The notes: generated by a model from the letters alone, not told the origin. Shown: positions 31,881 through 44,184, counted from the stretch's first letter. The stretch is DNA of 64,000 nucleotides from Incurvaria masculella (GCA_946894095.1 OX335645.2:16639001-16703000), one strand, 5' to 3'. Numbers and translations: made by a program.

Positions 31881-32847
31881 AAATAACTTACATTTTCTAA
31901 TAAAGAAAAAATCACTGGTAAAATTTTACCAACGTAGATATTTTGAAAAATAAAAGTCGGAGTACAAATACAAATGCGTACAAAGAAATAAATAAATCCT
32001 ACTAGGAGGATTATTGGTTACTTTTCAAGGATTTGAATTAACACGTGATTAACACTTAAGTGACACCACTTCGATTGAAGATCGTGACTTGAATTTTCAT
32101 GTTTCACAAAATAAGCGATCCAAGCTGTTTGTACGTGCATACATGGTTGTCGCCAGACACACCCAGTACTTCATGTTTACCACATGTTTACTGCGCAAAT
32201 GACAGAATAATTGGGGAGCGATTACAAAGATTACTCTAATCGCGCGTTTACACGGAGCGAGTGAATTATCACTATGCTGTTGATCTTCGCACGGTCGTGC
32301 GAGTTCGTTTGACATCGTCTTCCCTCATCACGAGGGGAGAAATATTATGTAAACAACATTTACGGAACCGCCAATGAAATTATTAATGTTCGCGGACTCG
32401 AGTTGGCCTTGCGTGAATAAATAGGCGAAATCGGAGGTGAGCGCGAGGTAAAGTATACATGAAAATTCAATATTGGTACTGTACAACTTTCCGATGTGTT
32501 CAAACAGGCACTTGGTTCATATTCGAGTGCTGCATTACTGCTTTAAATTAAAGACAAAGTCTCTCATCATACACACCGTGTGCACGTACATGCATGTATA
32601 CATGTATGTTACTTATCAACCGACGGGGTCTCTGCAGTCTGAGCTGGGCCTAATCTCACTGGAAGACCAGCGGTCGTGTCGTCCCGCTGGTACATTCGGG
32701 TAGGCATTAAGCCTACACTAAGATATTATAGACAATTTAAAAGCCTATCCCAGTAAGCTTTCGGTGGGTCCCAAATGTCAAGGATTTCATAAAGCGTAAT
32801 TTGCGCTGTGTGGGCTCCGACACGTAAAAAGAACGCTCGTGATTCCA
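31881..32847. other. unassigned sequence
   Basis: No gene or repeat recognised. ATGYATGTATACATGTATG-type alternation near 32590-32610. Confidence 0.3.
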
Positions 32848-32900
32848 CGTTCAACTGTAGGTCCCCTCCCTTACTAACTAGGTGGTAGGGTTAATGATAT
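32848..32900 (+). mobile_element. fragment of the 5S-SINE family body
   Basis: GATTCCACGTTCAACTGTAG, GTCCCCTCCCTTACTAACTA and GGTGGTAGGGTTAAT match the inverse of 20210-20270 in the full SINE copy. Confidence 0.5.
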
Positions 32901-33119
32901 GTCGGAAGAAAATATTGATGAGTTTTTTGATATCGAAGTATAATAATGAATTAAATAAACGTTATCTAAACACGAACCTCAACTCACTCACTTACACACC
33001 ATTACATTCACACATCCCCACCTACACATCTTCACTTACTTCATGCCCCTTTAATATATTGTTTCGTTAACCTAACAAAGAATACCTAACTCTTAAAAAA
33101 ATTGCTTTTGTAAGTCTTA

Positions 33120-33278
33120 GCCCCGGTTGCACGAACGTACAAAAAATCAAAATCAACGTCAAAGTATGATCAAACACGTCACTTTGTGTGGACAGTATGG
33201 AAGGAACTCTATGCGGTACACTAAAAGTGACGTGTTTGAACATTGATTAACTCGGCCGTCTCTTCGTGCAACCGGGGC
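33120..33278. mobile_element. PIF/Harbinger-type MITE with TTA target duplication
   Basis: Terminal inverted repeats GCCCCGGTTGCACGAA / TTCGTGCAACCGGGGC are perfect over 16 bp, and TTA flanks both sides (33117-33119 and 33279-33281). Subterminal phrases AACACGTCACTTT and AAAGTGACGTGTT are also inverted. 159 bp, no open frame. The 3-bp TTA duplication is the PIF/Harbinger hallmark. Confidence 0.8.
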
Positions 33279-33590
33279 TTAAACATACATTAATTAAATA
33301 ACGCGCGGCCCCTGAAAAACGATTGCAGCCTATAACTACCTAGACGCAGTGCAACTCAGTTTATAGTAGAAAAATGTCGGAATCAGCTGCCTACTACTCA
33401 GAATCTATTCTTTTGTAGGCAGCAGTCTTACCTACAGTATTACAATTAAGATTAAATGTTTCGAAGATATGTTATTTTTTAGATATAAGTATGTTAATCA
33501 TTATGTTGAAATGTATACTTTATCCTTGCATAGTTTGTAATCTTGAGAATATGTTCGAAGCAGAAGAAATAAATAAATAAAATAAATCCC

Positions 33591-33790
33591 GCACAGGTTG
33601 GTGCCATGCATTGAATGAACGATGGTCGAAGCGGTAATGCAAATTTACCGTGTTTTCCATTCAGTTAAATTTAGCTGGTTAATGAAAGGAAGGTCCTGGT
33701 ACGGCACCAAGTTCCTGTGGGGCGCTTGGGCTAATATCAAGCACTAGGTGGGGTATTAGCCATCCATGACCAGACACATAAAAACATTTT
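33591..33790 (+). mobile_element. 5S-SINE family, 5'-truncated copy
   Basis: Plus-strand orientation: GGTTGGTGCCATGC, ATTGAATGAACGATGGTCGA, AGCGGTAATGCAAATT, CCATTCAGTT, GGAAGGTCCTGG and the 3' end GTATTAGCCATCCATGACC, followed by a short A-rich tail. No 5S-like head. Confidence 0.6.
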
Positions 33791-35927
33791 TTATAAGATA
33801 CATTGACCACCCTCCGGGACAAGACTTCATTAGATCGAAGGGTATATCGCGCAGTGGCCGTTGATCGACAATTATCAGAGTTGAGTGCACCGGGAGACCG
33901 ATGTGCCGAGAGACGGACGGCGACCGGTTGGAGGCGGCAGCGATGTCACTGGTCACGTCGCCGTCGGCGTCCTAACCTGTTTCGCGACGCGAGACAACCT
34001 CCTCTCCAGAAGAGTGTCTCTCGTTCAGTAGGCTAAGCCACATTTTAGATATAAATATTGCTAAACTAACGGAATCTCACCACGCAAGCACTTTAGGATA
34101 CAACACTCGCTCTGTTCTGACATTTCGATTTATCAAATGATATTTTATTCTGGACTTCTCTGAATATAAACTACGCATTTCTTCTATGCGTTAGTACAAT
34201 TGTACTAACTTGAAAAGTTAATCTTCTAAATGTTAGTTGAAACACCGTCTTCTCTTAAAGATCTTAGGTGTTTTCAAACTTTTGAGATGCTGAAATGTGG
34301 TATTGACCTCATCGATGACCCGGTGTGTAGTTTGGGCAACGAGTGGTTCTCACCGATGGATTGAAATTTGTTTTAGTACCGATTGCAACTATGCATTGCT
34401 CGTCCATTGACCTTGCATACGTTGTAGATTTGATGTCTAACTTTTAGTGGTTTCTAACATTTAAAGAACAAATATTAATTAAATATGATCACTAAACTTC
34501 AATCGACTCGATTAAAATACGAAATCAAATGTTTTCAGAAAGTGGGTTTACTTCAGAATATGCGGAATAATTAATCGAATTGTCTTGTTGACTAAGGAGC
34601 TTTCAATTTTACAGCTCCAATGGACCATAGAGCTAAGAATTTGATATTTACCTAAATGCGTTCCTGAGAAAAAGATTCGTGACAAAAAGACAGAAGGAGA
34701 ACGTGTAAGGTATCTTTGAGGAACGGAAGCCGTACTCCCAATAAGAACAGTTAAAATATTTCGGAGATGACAAGAATAGATCACAATGTATTTAAAAGCG
34801 AACGGCCATAATGTTTTAAGGATAACCACGTAAGGAAAATGGTTGCCCCGCAAATCAGTCAATGCCTAATATTTGAATGAAGTGATGTCTAATAAAAGTG
34901 TTAAAATGCAAATGTGTTAAAGTATTTTCTTAATTTTATTAATATTATACAATGCCTACAAAGGCACATATCTAAATGTACATATATGTTTTTTATGGAT
35001 ATGGTTACTTGTACTATTTTAGTCTTTATTATATTTTGTCATTGAGATGAGATACATATAGATTCAAGATGTAATTTATTTGTACAGCAATGTACTGTAC
35101 TTAATTCTATGTTTATGTTAATGTGAGAATTGTTTTTGGAAATAGTCTTACCTATTTTTCAGTATAATTTTATTCTTCTGTGTTAAATGGTCTATATCTG
35201 TTTATTTTCCTAATAAATAAAAAAAAATGCACGGAATAGGAGTAGCTGCCAGCCACCGGATCTCCTGGTATGAATATGTTAAGTTGATTTGCGAAACGTC
35301 AGGTAAACACGGATACAGATCTAGTTTAACATAATTTAAAATCGAGAGGAATGCGTTAATGACGACAAACTTGCATGGAACTCAGTGGCCTTTACTTGAT
35401 AAATTACGATTGAATGACCTTCGCGGGCATCTCTAGCTACCTTATCGCATCATCACTCCAATCTCCGGTGAGCTCATCGAATGATAATGAATAAGTATAG
35501 ACGTCGAGTTTCACTCACGGCCACGTCTAGTCGCATCCTTTCATAGTAATAAACTATTGTGTGCATATTCTACCGAAGCGGAGATTTATATGACTCCGTT
35601 GCCTTGGCTCTGTTAGGAAAGAGATGTCCGCCCGATGCACGCGAGCTGAACACAATGGGCTTTGCTTTGTTTCCCGCCAACTACCGTTTAATCATCTCCG
35701 CGCTCAGATTTATGAGCCGATCGCGATCAACAGGTTGGAAAATAGCCCGATTATGTATATTTGCTGCAATCGTTTTATCATCCCGAGCTGCGGATAAACG
35801 TACGATATGTTTATTTGGAGATCCCGAGCCGATGTGATGGATTGAGTTGTGTTAGAATGTACAAGGTATGATAGAATGTTAACTAAAATGAAATTACAGG
35901 TTGAATGAAATTTGCTATAGATTAAAT
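33791..35927. other. unassigned sequence
   Basis: Begins with a G+C-richer stretch (33850-34010) open in one plus frame for 77 codons, without recognisable motifs. The rest is A+T-rich and shows nothing. Confidence 0.3.
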
Positions 35928-36239
35928 AAAAAACCGGCCAAGTGCGAGTCGGACTCGCAGAAGAAGGGTTCCGTACCATCGTAAAAGATTTATTACAAAA
36001 AATCTAGTTTTTTGTACGAAGGCCCCCTTTAATTTTAATTATGTTTGAATCTTACATATTTGTTGTTATAGCGGCAAAATAAATACACACTCTGTGAAAA
36101 TTTCAGCTGTCTATCTGTTATGGTTACTGAGATACAGCCCTGTGACGGACGGACGGACGGAAGGACGAACGGACGGACGGACAGCGGAGGCTTAGTAATA
36201 GGGTTCCGTTTTCACCCTTTGGGTACGGAACTCTAAAAA
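35928..36239 (+). mobile_element. CCGGCCAAGTGCGAG-family element, copy 6
   Basis: Head AAAAAACCGGCCAAGTGCGA with perfect palindrome core, GAAGGGTTCCGTACC, ACACTCTGTGAAAATTTCAG, a GACGGACGGACGG microsatellite (36147-36183) and the tail TTTGGGTACGGAACTCTAAA. Confidence 0.85.
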
Positions 36240-36249
36240 CTGAATCTAA

Positions 36250-36402
36250 TGCTGAGATTCATAGACGTTGCTCGTACTTGGCTGAGCCAAAGTATGTCTT
36301 TCGACTGTCAGTTTTGGCATAAAATATATGGACCGAATGTCAAATTCGACAGTCGGAAGCCATACTTAACGTTACTTACAGTAACGTCTATGAATCTCAG
36401 CA
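36250..36402. mobile_element. MITE with TAA target duplication
   Basis: Terminal inverted repeats TGCTGAGATTCATAGACGTT / AACGTCTATGAATCTCAGCA are perfect over 20 bp, and TAA flanks both ends (36247-36249 and 36403-36405). Interior phrases CTTTCGACTGTC and GACAGTCGGAAG are also roughly inverse. 153 bp. The 3-bp TAA duplication suggests PIF/Harbinger. The plus frame 36249-36665 overlaps it and is not a gene. Confidence 0.85.
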
Positions 36403-36689
36403 TAAATTATGTTTTTGGAACTACATATATTCCTTATCGCGCGTTTGGCGGATGGCAGCTACACGGGAAAAATATCTTTTTGAACCAACACTTTGCTGTC
36501 AGGGACAGACTTCTTGTCAACCCATATTATTTCACGGCCGAAACGATAACACCGTTACCTGCCTCTTTTTTCGCTTTCCTTTTTCTTCGTGAAAAAGAAG
36601 ACAGGGCAGTGTCAAACTTACGGTCGCGGTTGTTGGCTAATGGGATGAAATGCGTTGGGACCTAAATGCAAATGAAGCGCTTTGCAACA

Positions 36690-37090
36690 GTGTGCGTCCA
36701 TTAAATTAAAATCCATTCCAAAACGGCTGAACCGATTTTGATGCAAGTATCAGAAAATCTTCAGATTAGCCGAACGGGTTATCCTGTGCAGTTTGGAAGT
36801 TTAGAAGCTCCGCTTGGGTGAATATAAAAAAATTACATAGATCAGTGATGTTCCCAGTCACTGATCTATCTCCACCTAACCTTACCTAACCATAATCTGT
36901 GAACCTATAGATCCACATATTATGGTTAGGTTACTGGAAGACTAAAACATTGTGAAAAAGGAAATATTCAGTTCCACAAGAGTATTGCATCCATTATCAT
37001 GGTCGCAATGCCAACCTATTAATATTATAAATGCGAAAGTGCGTTTGTTCGATTTGTCCTTCCTATGCAGAAACGGATTATTTTAAGGCC
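36690..37090. repeat. patchwork of dispersed-repeat scraps and hairpins
   Basis: AACGGCTGAACCGATTTTGA (36722) and AATATTATAAATGCGAAAGT (37021) are phrases I recognise from common lepidopteran repeats. Two hairpins lie between: AGATCAGTGA/TCACTGATCT around 36838-36868 and CCTAACCATAAT/ATTATGGTTAGG around 36884-36930. Confidence 0.5.
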
Positions 37091-38265
37091 AAACTTTTCA
37101 TCGCTAAAAAAACGACGATGTCCCGAGGGGAGCCGGTCACCGCAGGCAGTGGTCAATATTGCACACAGTCAGTAAATACAGCGTGTGTGCAGTTGAGTGT
37201 GTTGTTGACCTGTCGCTCGCTGCGGCCCTCGAGCCGAACGATGTTTGTCAAAACTCAGCACTCCCCCTTCCCCACCTCCCCACACCGCCGGCCGTGCAGG
37301 GCTGCAGATTAATTATTAAAAGTTATGCCGACAAAACCTTAACTCAATATTGAGCTTAGCCAGCTCGCACGAAGCAGAAATGGCCTCTCTCAGCCGACAC
37401 AGCGAAGCCAAAACGAGATCTGGGAAAATAAATCACAGGGCACATATTCCGTTGACTCACGCCATCTCAAGCGCTCGTCCGATCACTGCGACTGCGGCGA
37501 TTTGCAAATGCTACGGAAACGCGGTGTGCGCGAGCATTTTAATGCTCCGTCAACAAACCCGACGCGGTTGTAACTTCTCAAAATATTGTTAACCGGAATT
37601 TTATTTTGAAGTTTTATGCTTTACGACTTCCAAACGGAACGCCGAAGGTTTCGGATCGTATTTTAAATAAGCGCCGGACGAGCGTCTCCTTAAATTTAAA
37701 ATCCAAAAAGTACAAGACAGAATCCATTGTGTTTCGTCTGCGTTATAAATTAGGAAAATTCTGCCTAAACTATTTCAATATATGTACAGGTATATTACTC
37801 ATACGAGAATGGTCTCGAATTACAACATGTTACTGCGTTTGCGCTTGTGAGGCCAATAGTAATTGATGATAAAATTATTCTCGAAGTCTGTTCTCACATT
37901 ATAGACAAGGCCGCTGATTCTTTACAACAATTTATCACAATTTGTTATTGACTGGTTCTTCTGCGTTTGTGTGTTAATTGTTACAAAACCTCTCGACATT
38001 TGTATGCATGGGTTACTCACTTTTCTACCAAGAGCTGATTCACATAGTCGGATATAAATTTCAACGTTTATGAGGGGCATGTAGATATAGGTATTAGAAT
38101 GTTGTTGTGTGTTGGATCAAGGTTGAATCGCTATATCAGTAGTAGTTTTAATCTTTTAGTTACTCTAGAAGCTATGATATTGGATTACATTAAAATCGTC
38201 AATGTGAAGTACACATGCATTCGAAATAACTATTGTAGCAACATTAAGTGACAAAAAAGTAACCT
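37091..38265. other. unassigned sequence
   Basis: No recognised repeat. Several overlapping frames of 60-90 codons lack motifs. Confidence 0.3.
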
Positions 38266-38790
38266 TTAAGGTGGCCCAACCCGGCGGGACTAACTCATTC
38301 GCGGGCACTGTACAAAAACGTGCTGTTGCGCTCTGGGACCTTTTCTGTTTCAAAGAAAAATACAGGCTCCGTGATGAGGAAGATGCAACATGTCCACGAG
38401 AATGACAATGTGCATAGTGTATGATTTGGTAATATTTACGAAAATTTTGATTTCAAAACGACTTATAGCTAAAAGTAAACCACGACCGCTGTAGTCAAAA
38501 ATCGAACAAAAACCAAATAGATTATAAATCTTGATTAAATAAGCTATGTCTGATGACTAATCTTTTTAAAATTTTCTTACTTTATCATTGCGTAATAAAC
38601 CAACAAAGTTATTGTAAAAAACGCGCTTTTTCGGACCTTATAACTTAGAAACCAAACACAATTTTACAATGCCAACGGTCATCAAATAAAGCTCTTTTGA
38701 GCAAAATTTGGGATCTCTGATAAGAAATCTCTGATAAGTGATCTTCTTTCCCCGTTTGTATGGGGAGTTGAGCAGGTTGGGCCACCTTAA
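38266..38790. mobile_element. 525-bp MITE with TTAAGGTGGCCCAAC ends
   Basis: TTAAGGTGGCCCAAC at the left and its exact inverse GTTGGGCCACCTTAA at the right. Whether TTAA is a target duplication (piggyBac-like) or part of the ends cannot be told without an empty site. The interior is A+T-rich and non-coding. Confidence 0.65.
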
Positions 38791-39009
38791 CAGTGGAAGC
38801 TTACATTACTCGAGCTGGAGCCCTAATACGACCGCTATCAAGTAAGCGCTATGGAGGCGATATCGCCCGTCAAAAATATTGTATGCGTTTGACGTCTGGT
38901 TTCGAAAGCGCTTTCGACACCAACGAGTCTCTTCACTGTTTAAATTTAAATTACTACCTCCTTAAATATCTGTCTATAGATCATGTCTGACCAGGAGATG
39001 GGACGAAAA

Positions 39010-39380
39010 AATAGAAATCTGTAGTTAAGCAACAAAGGGCGCGGTCCTGATGGAGAGAAAGAAAGAACCTGGATGGGAGACCGTAACCATTGTGGGTAAC
39101 TGTTAGTTAAGGCTGGCCGTGAATTTTACGTAGAATCCAAGTCGGAAGATTTTCGTAAGAATACGGAATATCCTCATAAGGTAAATCCCGTTCGGGATGG
39201 TGCCATCACATTACATGGAATATGGTCGAAGCGGCAATGGAAATTGTTCCTTCTTTTCACATACAAACAAAACATCATGCCGTTACACCGGAGGGGTAGA
39301 CAGCCTGTGTGGTACGATCACAGCAGAAACAAACGTGTTTTCCATTCAGTTCAATGCACGGCACCTAGTTTAAATATAAT
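39010..39380 (+). mobile_element. 5S-SINE family, copy with 5S-like head
   Basis: The head reads GTTAAGCAAC, GGGCGCGGTC and CCTGGATGGGAGACCG in order, as in insect 5S rRNA. The body follows (AATCCAAGTCGG, GGATGGTGCCATCACATTAC, GGTCGAAGCGGCAATGG). About 80 bp around 39252-39330 has no counterpart in the other copies and may be a small insertion. The 3' part stops after GGCACCTAG, so the tail is missing. Confidence 0.65.
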
Positions 39381-41291
39381 GTGTTAGTCTAATAACATGA
39401 CAGAGGTGTTCTATGAACCATTAATGTCTAGTTCCATAACAGAAAAAATACATCAGAAGATATTTTGTATCCGAGGTAACAGGATGTATGTACATACACT
39501 GTTTACACATAAACATACAATATGTCTATCGTTCCGCATGGCACGAAGATCTCAACGCGCATGCTCCGCCCTGGCGGCGGCGCGCGCGTTAGTTTGCGCC
39601 ATTCTCTCGACAGTACACGCAAATATTACATCATTTCATCAGAAGCACCGTTGGTTTTTGCCACAGAAAGCGACGGTGCTCCGTTGGTTCCACAAAAGAT
39701 ACATTTTAATCGGAAATACCCACGTTATGGTAAAATTCAGATCAAAGCCTGAGCATGACCAAGTATTGATTATTTTTAACGAAATCATGAAAGGAATTCT
39801 CCGTGCTAAAATGTTTTATAGCAGCGATAAGACTAGGCACGCACCTTAACCAAATTTTCCCGAGTAAAATGTGCACACAGAATCAGAACACTACTGATGC
39901 AGTAAAACAAATAAGGGCGGAAACATCACAGTGACAATCTTAATGAAATTGCTGCGAGGCGCTGGTAAATATATTTTATTGTAGATCTTTGGTAAATGAG
40001 GAAGTGTACGTAGAATACAAAACTATAGAGTTTAAAATGAAATCATATTGCAAATTAAATAGTGTTACATCTGAAGATTTTATATATGCTATCCCGATCT
40101 TCACCTTGGTGAGGCAGTGGGTTTCGATGTTAATAGCCGAAAACTGAGGCTTCTTTGCGGCAGACGTTTTTATAAGCTATTGTTTAAGAGGTAAGCCACA
40201 GGCCAGGGTTGCCACAATACATCAATCTTTTTTGAGAGCAGTTAACACATTTTTCATAAAACATGTCTAGTTCGTAAGTAAATTAAATGTATGGCATTAT
40301 TAAAATTGGCTAGCCAGCACCTAGGGTAAATAGAAATACACACATTAACTTCGCGGATTCTGGTGTAAACATGACTAACCACGTATTTTTTGCGAAATCT
40401 TGTTAAAATTTGCACTATTTTAGCCTTTTTACAAGTTAATGATTTTAGTCTGCTGCTAGTTATAATTCGTGGTCATGTCATATGACGCGAATGCCAGTTT
40501 ATATAATAATTTTCACAGGGCTCATGTGACAAATCCGACAATAATGTGCACAATGAATCGGAACGCCGAAAATAAGTGTTAAAACAAAAACGGACGAAGA
40601 TATAAAATACTGCGTACCATTTTTATCGACGATCAATCGACTAAAGATTAAATGATACAGTTTCGGTTGGAGTAAAAAATGTACAGTCAAAATACTTGTT
40701 GACTTTTAGCGGATTTAGGGCTGACAATGCATACAAACATTAATTGAGAACATCTATTGTTTACCGTGAAAACCAAAACCTAGAAAAAATAAAACGGAGG
40801 TTGCATTTTAATCGCATACATTTAAAATGTTTACGGAAGTGTATCCTTTGCATTTTGGTCTAGCGTACAGTACATATGCGAGATTAATTTGGAAAGGTGT
40901 CGACCCTGCACGCGAGCCGGCGAGGTTGTGTAATGATGATTGGCACGTCTGGGCCGCAAATAGATTGATGCTGACAAATTGAGCCAATTCATCATTACGA
41001 ATTGGACAAAAACAACGTTAAGTTCTCAACGTATTCCAATGTCTAGGTACAAATAAGATTTATGACGTACATAGTTCGAATAGCTAAAATAATATCCGGA
41101 CTCAACATAGTTACCTCGGGCTAATGCACGATGATAACGCAATGAATTACCGCCAAAGGACAATAACCAAAATAAAACCGGAGGCGAAGATGTGAGTAGG
41201 CAGTAATAGATAAGTCTGAACGTTGTTTCAATTTCGAATTAATAAAATACATTTTCGTGTAAGTAGCTAGTTTCAGGAACCACGGATTATC
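39381..41291. other. unassigned sequence
   Basis: No repeat recognised. A CpG patch at 39555-39600 (GGCGGCGGCGCGCGCG) and the 150-codon plus frame 39397-39849 have no exon hallmarks. Confidence 0.3.
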
Positions 41292-41480
41292 AAAACCGGC
41301 CAAGCGAGTCGGTGTCGCACACGAAGGATTCCGTACCATCGTGTCAGGTTAATAAACCTTGTTTTTATTAATTTAACTTATTTGTTGTTATACAGGCGAA
41401 ATAAATATACACTCAGTAAAATTTCAGCTACCTATCTATTACGGTTCATGAGATAGAGTCCTGTAAACAGACGGACGGTA
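41292..41480 (+). mobile_element. CCGGCCAAGTGCGAG-family element, copy 7, 3'-truncated
   Basis: CAAAACCGGCCAAGCGAGTC lacks two head bases, so the palindrome is broken. GGATTCCGTACC, TACACTCAGTAAAATTTCAG and a short ACGGACGG tract follow. The GGTACGGAACCCTAAAA end is absent. Confidence 0.75.
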
Positions 41481-41858
41481 TATATATAGTTCGGTTTTCC
41501 TAACCAAACGCCGGAAACGTCACTTCAAAACAAACAAGCACAGAATATGTACGAATTAACCTTTTTCACCAATAGGGATATGCAAAGGACTAGTCGTTTT
41601 TTTAAACATATTTTTTCATATTTGAAGACAAGTTTAAAAAAATCATATCTAATCATGAATTGTCTAAACATATAAAACAAAACTGCATTTGTTTAATTTC
41701 ATTATACATAAGTCGGCACAGATTTTCTCGACTATAGAAGAATGGTCATTTTCCTTTAAAATAATGGGCTCGTTGTACACGAATGTACATAAAACGCTTG
41801 CTTAAAACTGCTTAAAAACATTTGAGAATCCGAATAATAGGTGAATCGTGAAATAATA

Positions 41859-43139
41859 GGTCGGGGAAAAAGTCTTTTCGCATTATAGTATGTATGAACT
41901 TGTAATAAAATCTCTTTGGCTATACTATTTGTATCTGGCTGGTTTTGGTATCATTGAAAGTTTAAATTTTAAAGAACATAATTCCAAATTCAAATTAGGA
42001 AAATGTGTGATTCTCATTTGTTTTTCGTACTGTCAAAATGAGTGAATCTAATGAAGAAATTCGATACATTTTAAAATTTTACTACAAAAAAGGTAAAAAT
42101 GCAACGCAAGCCGCGAAAAAAAATTGCGATGTTTATGGACCTAGTGCAGTGTCTGTGAGAGAAGCACAAATTTGGTTTAAGCGTTTTCAATCCGGAAATT
42201 TTGATGTCAAAGATGCACGTCGCTCTGGTCGCCCTATTACGGATAAAATGGATGCCATTTTTGAAAAAGTGGAGCAAGATCGGCATATCAGTAGTTACGA
42301 CGTAGCTGAAGAACTAGGAATTGACCACAAAACAGTTTTGGCGCATTTGAAAAAAACTGGGTACACAAAAAAGCTCGATATTTGGGTACCTCACGAGCTC
42401 ACTGAAAGAAACCTAATGAACCGTGTACTCATTTGTGATTCTTTATTACGACGTAATGAAACCGAACCATTTTTGAAGAAGCTGATAACTGGTGATGAAA
42501 AGTGGATCACGTACGACAAGAACGTGCGAAAAAGGTCGTGGTCAAAGGCCGGTCAAGCTTCACAGACTGTGGCGAAACCCGGGTTAACTCGCAACAAGGT
42601 GATGCTGTGTGTGTGGTGGGATTGGAAGGGCATTATTCATTATGAGCTGTTACCACCAGGCAGGACCATCGATTCTGAACTCTACTGCGAACAACTGATG
42701 AGATTAAAGCAAGAAGTTGAGAGAAAGCGGCCGGAAATAATCAACAGAAGGCGTGTGGTTTTTTTCATCATGATAACGCTAGACCTCACACATCTTTAGC
42801 CACTCAGCAAAAACTAAGAGAGTTTGGCTGGGAGGTGTTAATGCATCCGCCGTATAGTCCTGACCTTGCACCTTCAGATTTCCACCTGTTTAGGTCTCTT
42901 CAGAATTCTTTAGGCAGTGTCAGGTTAACATCACGAGAGGACTGCCAAAACCACTTGTCGCGGTATATTGATCAGAAGTCCCAATATTTCTATAGCAATG
43001 GGATCATGTCCCTACCTACAAGATGGCAAAAAGTTATCGAACAAAATGGTACCTACATACTTTAGTTAAATGTAAATAAACCATATTAAAAAATGTTTTG
43101 AATTTTCTTAAAAAATGCGAAGAAACTTTTTCCCCAACC
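41859..43139 (+). mobile_element. mariner element, copy 1 (frameshifted)
   Basis: 1281 bp flanked by TA (41857-41858 and 43140-43141). Ends GGTCGGGGAAAAAGTCTTTT and the inverse of GGTTGGGGAAAAAGTTTCTT give TIRs of about 27 bp. Almost identical to the inverted copy at 48833-50111, including the non-coding ends. Confidence 0.95.
42038..43065 (+). pseudogene. mariner transposase, +2 frameshift
   Basis: DD34D transposase whose frame breaks after about 241 codons. The run of T at 42759-42765 has seven bases against five in the intact copy, so the third catalytic aspartate is lost from the frame. The downstream part (PYSPDLAPSDFHLF onward) continues in another frame to the TAG at 43063-43065. Over the first 241 codons I count six substitutions against the intact copy (positions 19, 29, 34, 42, 234 and 239). 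Resemblance of WVPHELT and GDEKW regions to Hsmar1/cecropia-type transposases suggests that subfamily (inference). Confidence 0.9.
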
Positions 43140-43559
43140 TATAAGTAAGTCCATACCTGTTATTCTTATTTACTCATTAATGTTTTCCATCAGAGTCCCT
43201 ATGCGTGGCGTTCTATTATCTCTTCCTGCCCCTCGGGAGAGGTGGCGTGATGGCGTACATGTTCTTTAATTAGTTAAGCGTATGTATATGTTTATGTATG
43301 AAATGAAAAAAAAGCATATATGTATTGCATTTAAAAGCTACAATTGTACAAAAGAATATTGTTTCACATTCTTCAGCACATATTGTGCCTACAGGCACTT
43401 TAAATAAGGAAAAAATTAAAATTATTTATAGAATATAGTACAAAGGTGATATTTTCTAAAACAATAAAAATAAAAATAAAATAAATAAGAGCAGAAGAAA
43501 TAACCAATAAATGAAAAAGCTGTTTATAAAATGTTACTAATGTAGAGTCGTATTCACTA

Positions 43560-44184
43560 CGTGTAATATTCACAACGTATAATAGTATTTTTTTCCAAAA
43601 AATTAAAACCATGCATATCGTATAATATTCACAACGTATAATGTTATACGTTATGCATGAGTTTAAAAATAAAATCAACTCTTTGCATCATGCAGAACGT
43701 CTAATGGTCACAACGTATAATATTCCTAACATGAATTCACAAAAAAATAAAACCATGCAGAACGTATAATATGCCAAGAAGCACTGCATAAAGCGCCCTA
43801 ATAACGATACATTTAAGGCTGAAATTGCTACAAATCGATATTTGTTGAAGAGTAACAATTTGCTACAACGCTAATTGAGACGGTCGAAATGTCGCGTGCG
43901 AGTATACGCTTTGAAAGTATAAACATAAGGGCGCTTATCGTATGAAAAGTTTTTGGATTATATGATATGCATGGTTTTCTTTTTTTGTTAAATAAAGATC
44001 ATAATATTATACGTTGTGACTATTATACGTTATGCATGGAGAAATAAGAAATTTAATTTTTTAAACTTCTTCATGCACTACTTATACAATTATACGATCT
44101 GCCGATTATACGTTGTGCATGGTTTTAAAATTTTGTTAAAATATGACATTATACGATCTGCATATGAGACGTTCTGCCGTTCCC
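43560..44184. repeat. inverted array of an ATTATACGTT-like motif
   Basis: From 43560 to 43770 the motif appears mostly as ACGTATAAT (AACGTATAATA, TCGTATAATATTCACAACG, AGAACGTATAATATG). From 43950 to 44184 it appears mostly in the opposite sense (ATTATACGTTGTG, TATTATACGTTATGCATGG, ATTATACGATCTGC). CCATGCA/TGCATGG and TCACAACG/CGTTGTGA phrases alternate with it on both sides. About 180 bp in the middle has no motif. This looks like a foldback-type element with arms made of short subrepeats, or a binding-site cluster. Confidence 0.65.

Noticed and set aside
33803..34036. Arg-rich plus frame as a gene
   Set aside because: Composition-driven, no domain, no splice support.
36249..36665. 138-codon plus frame
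   Set aside because: Its first third is the 36250-36402 MITE, so the frame is accidental.
39010..39095. Functional 5S rRNA gene
   Set aside because: The 5S-like part is partial, diverged and continuous with a SINE body.
39397..39849. 150-codon plus frame
   Set aside because: No domain, and composition like random sequence around a CpG patch. A second frame overlaps it.
42071..42286. Frame antisense to the mariner transposase
   Set aside because: Mirror frame of a real coding region, repeated at 49684-49899 in the other copy.
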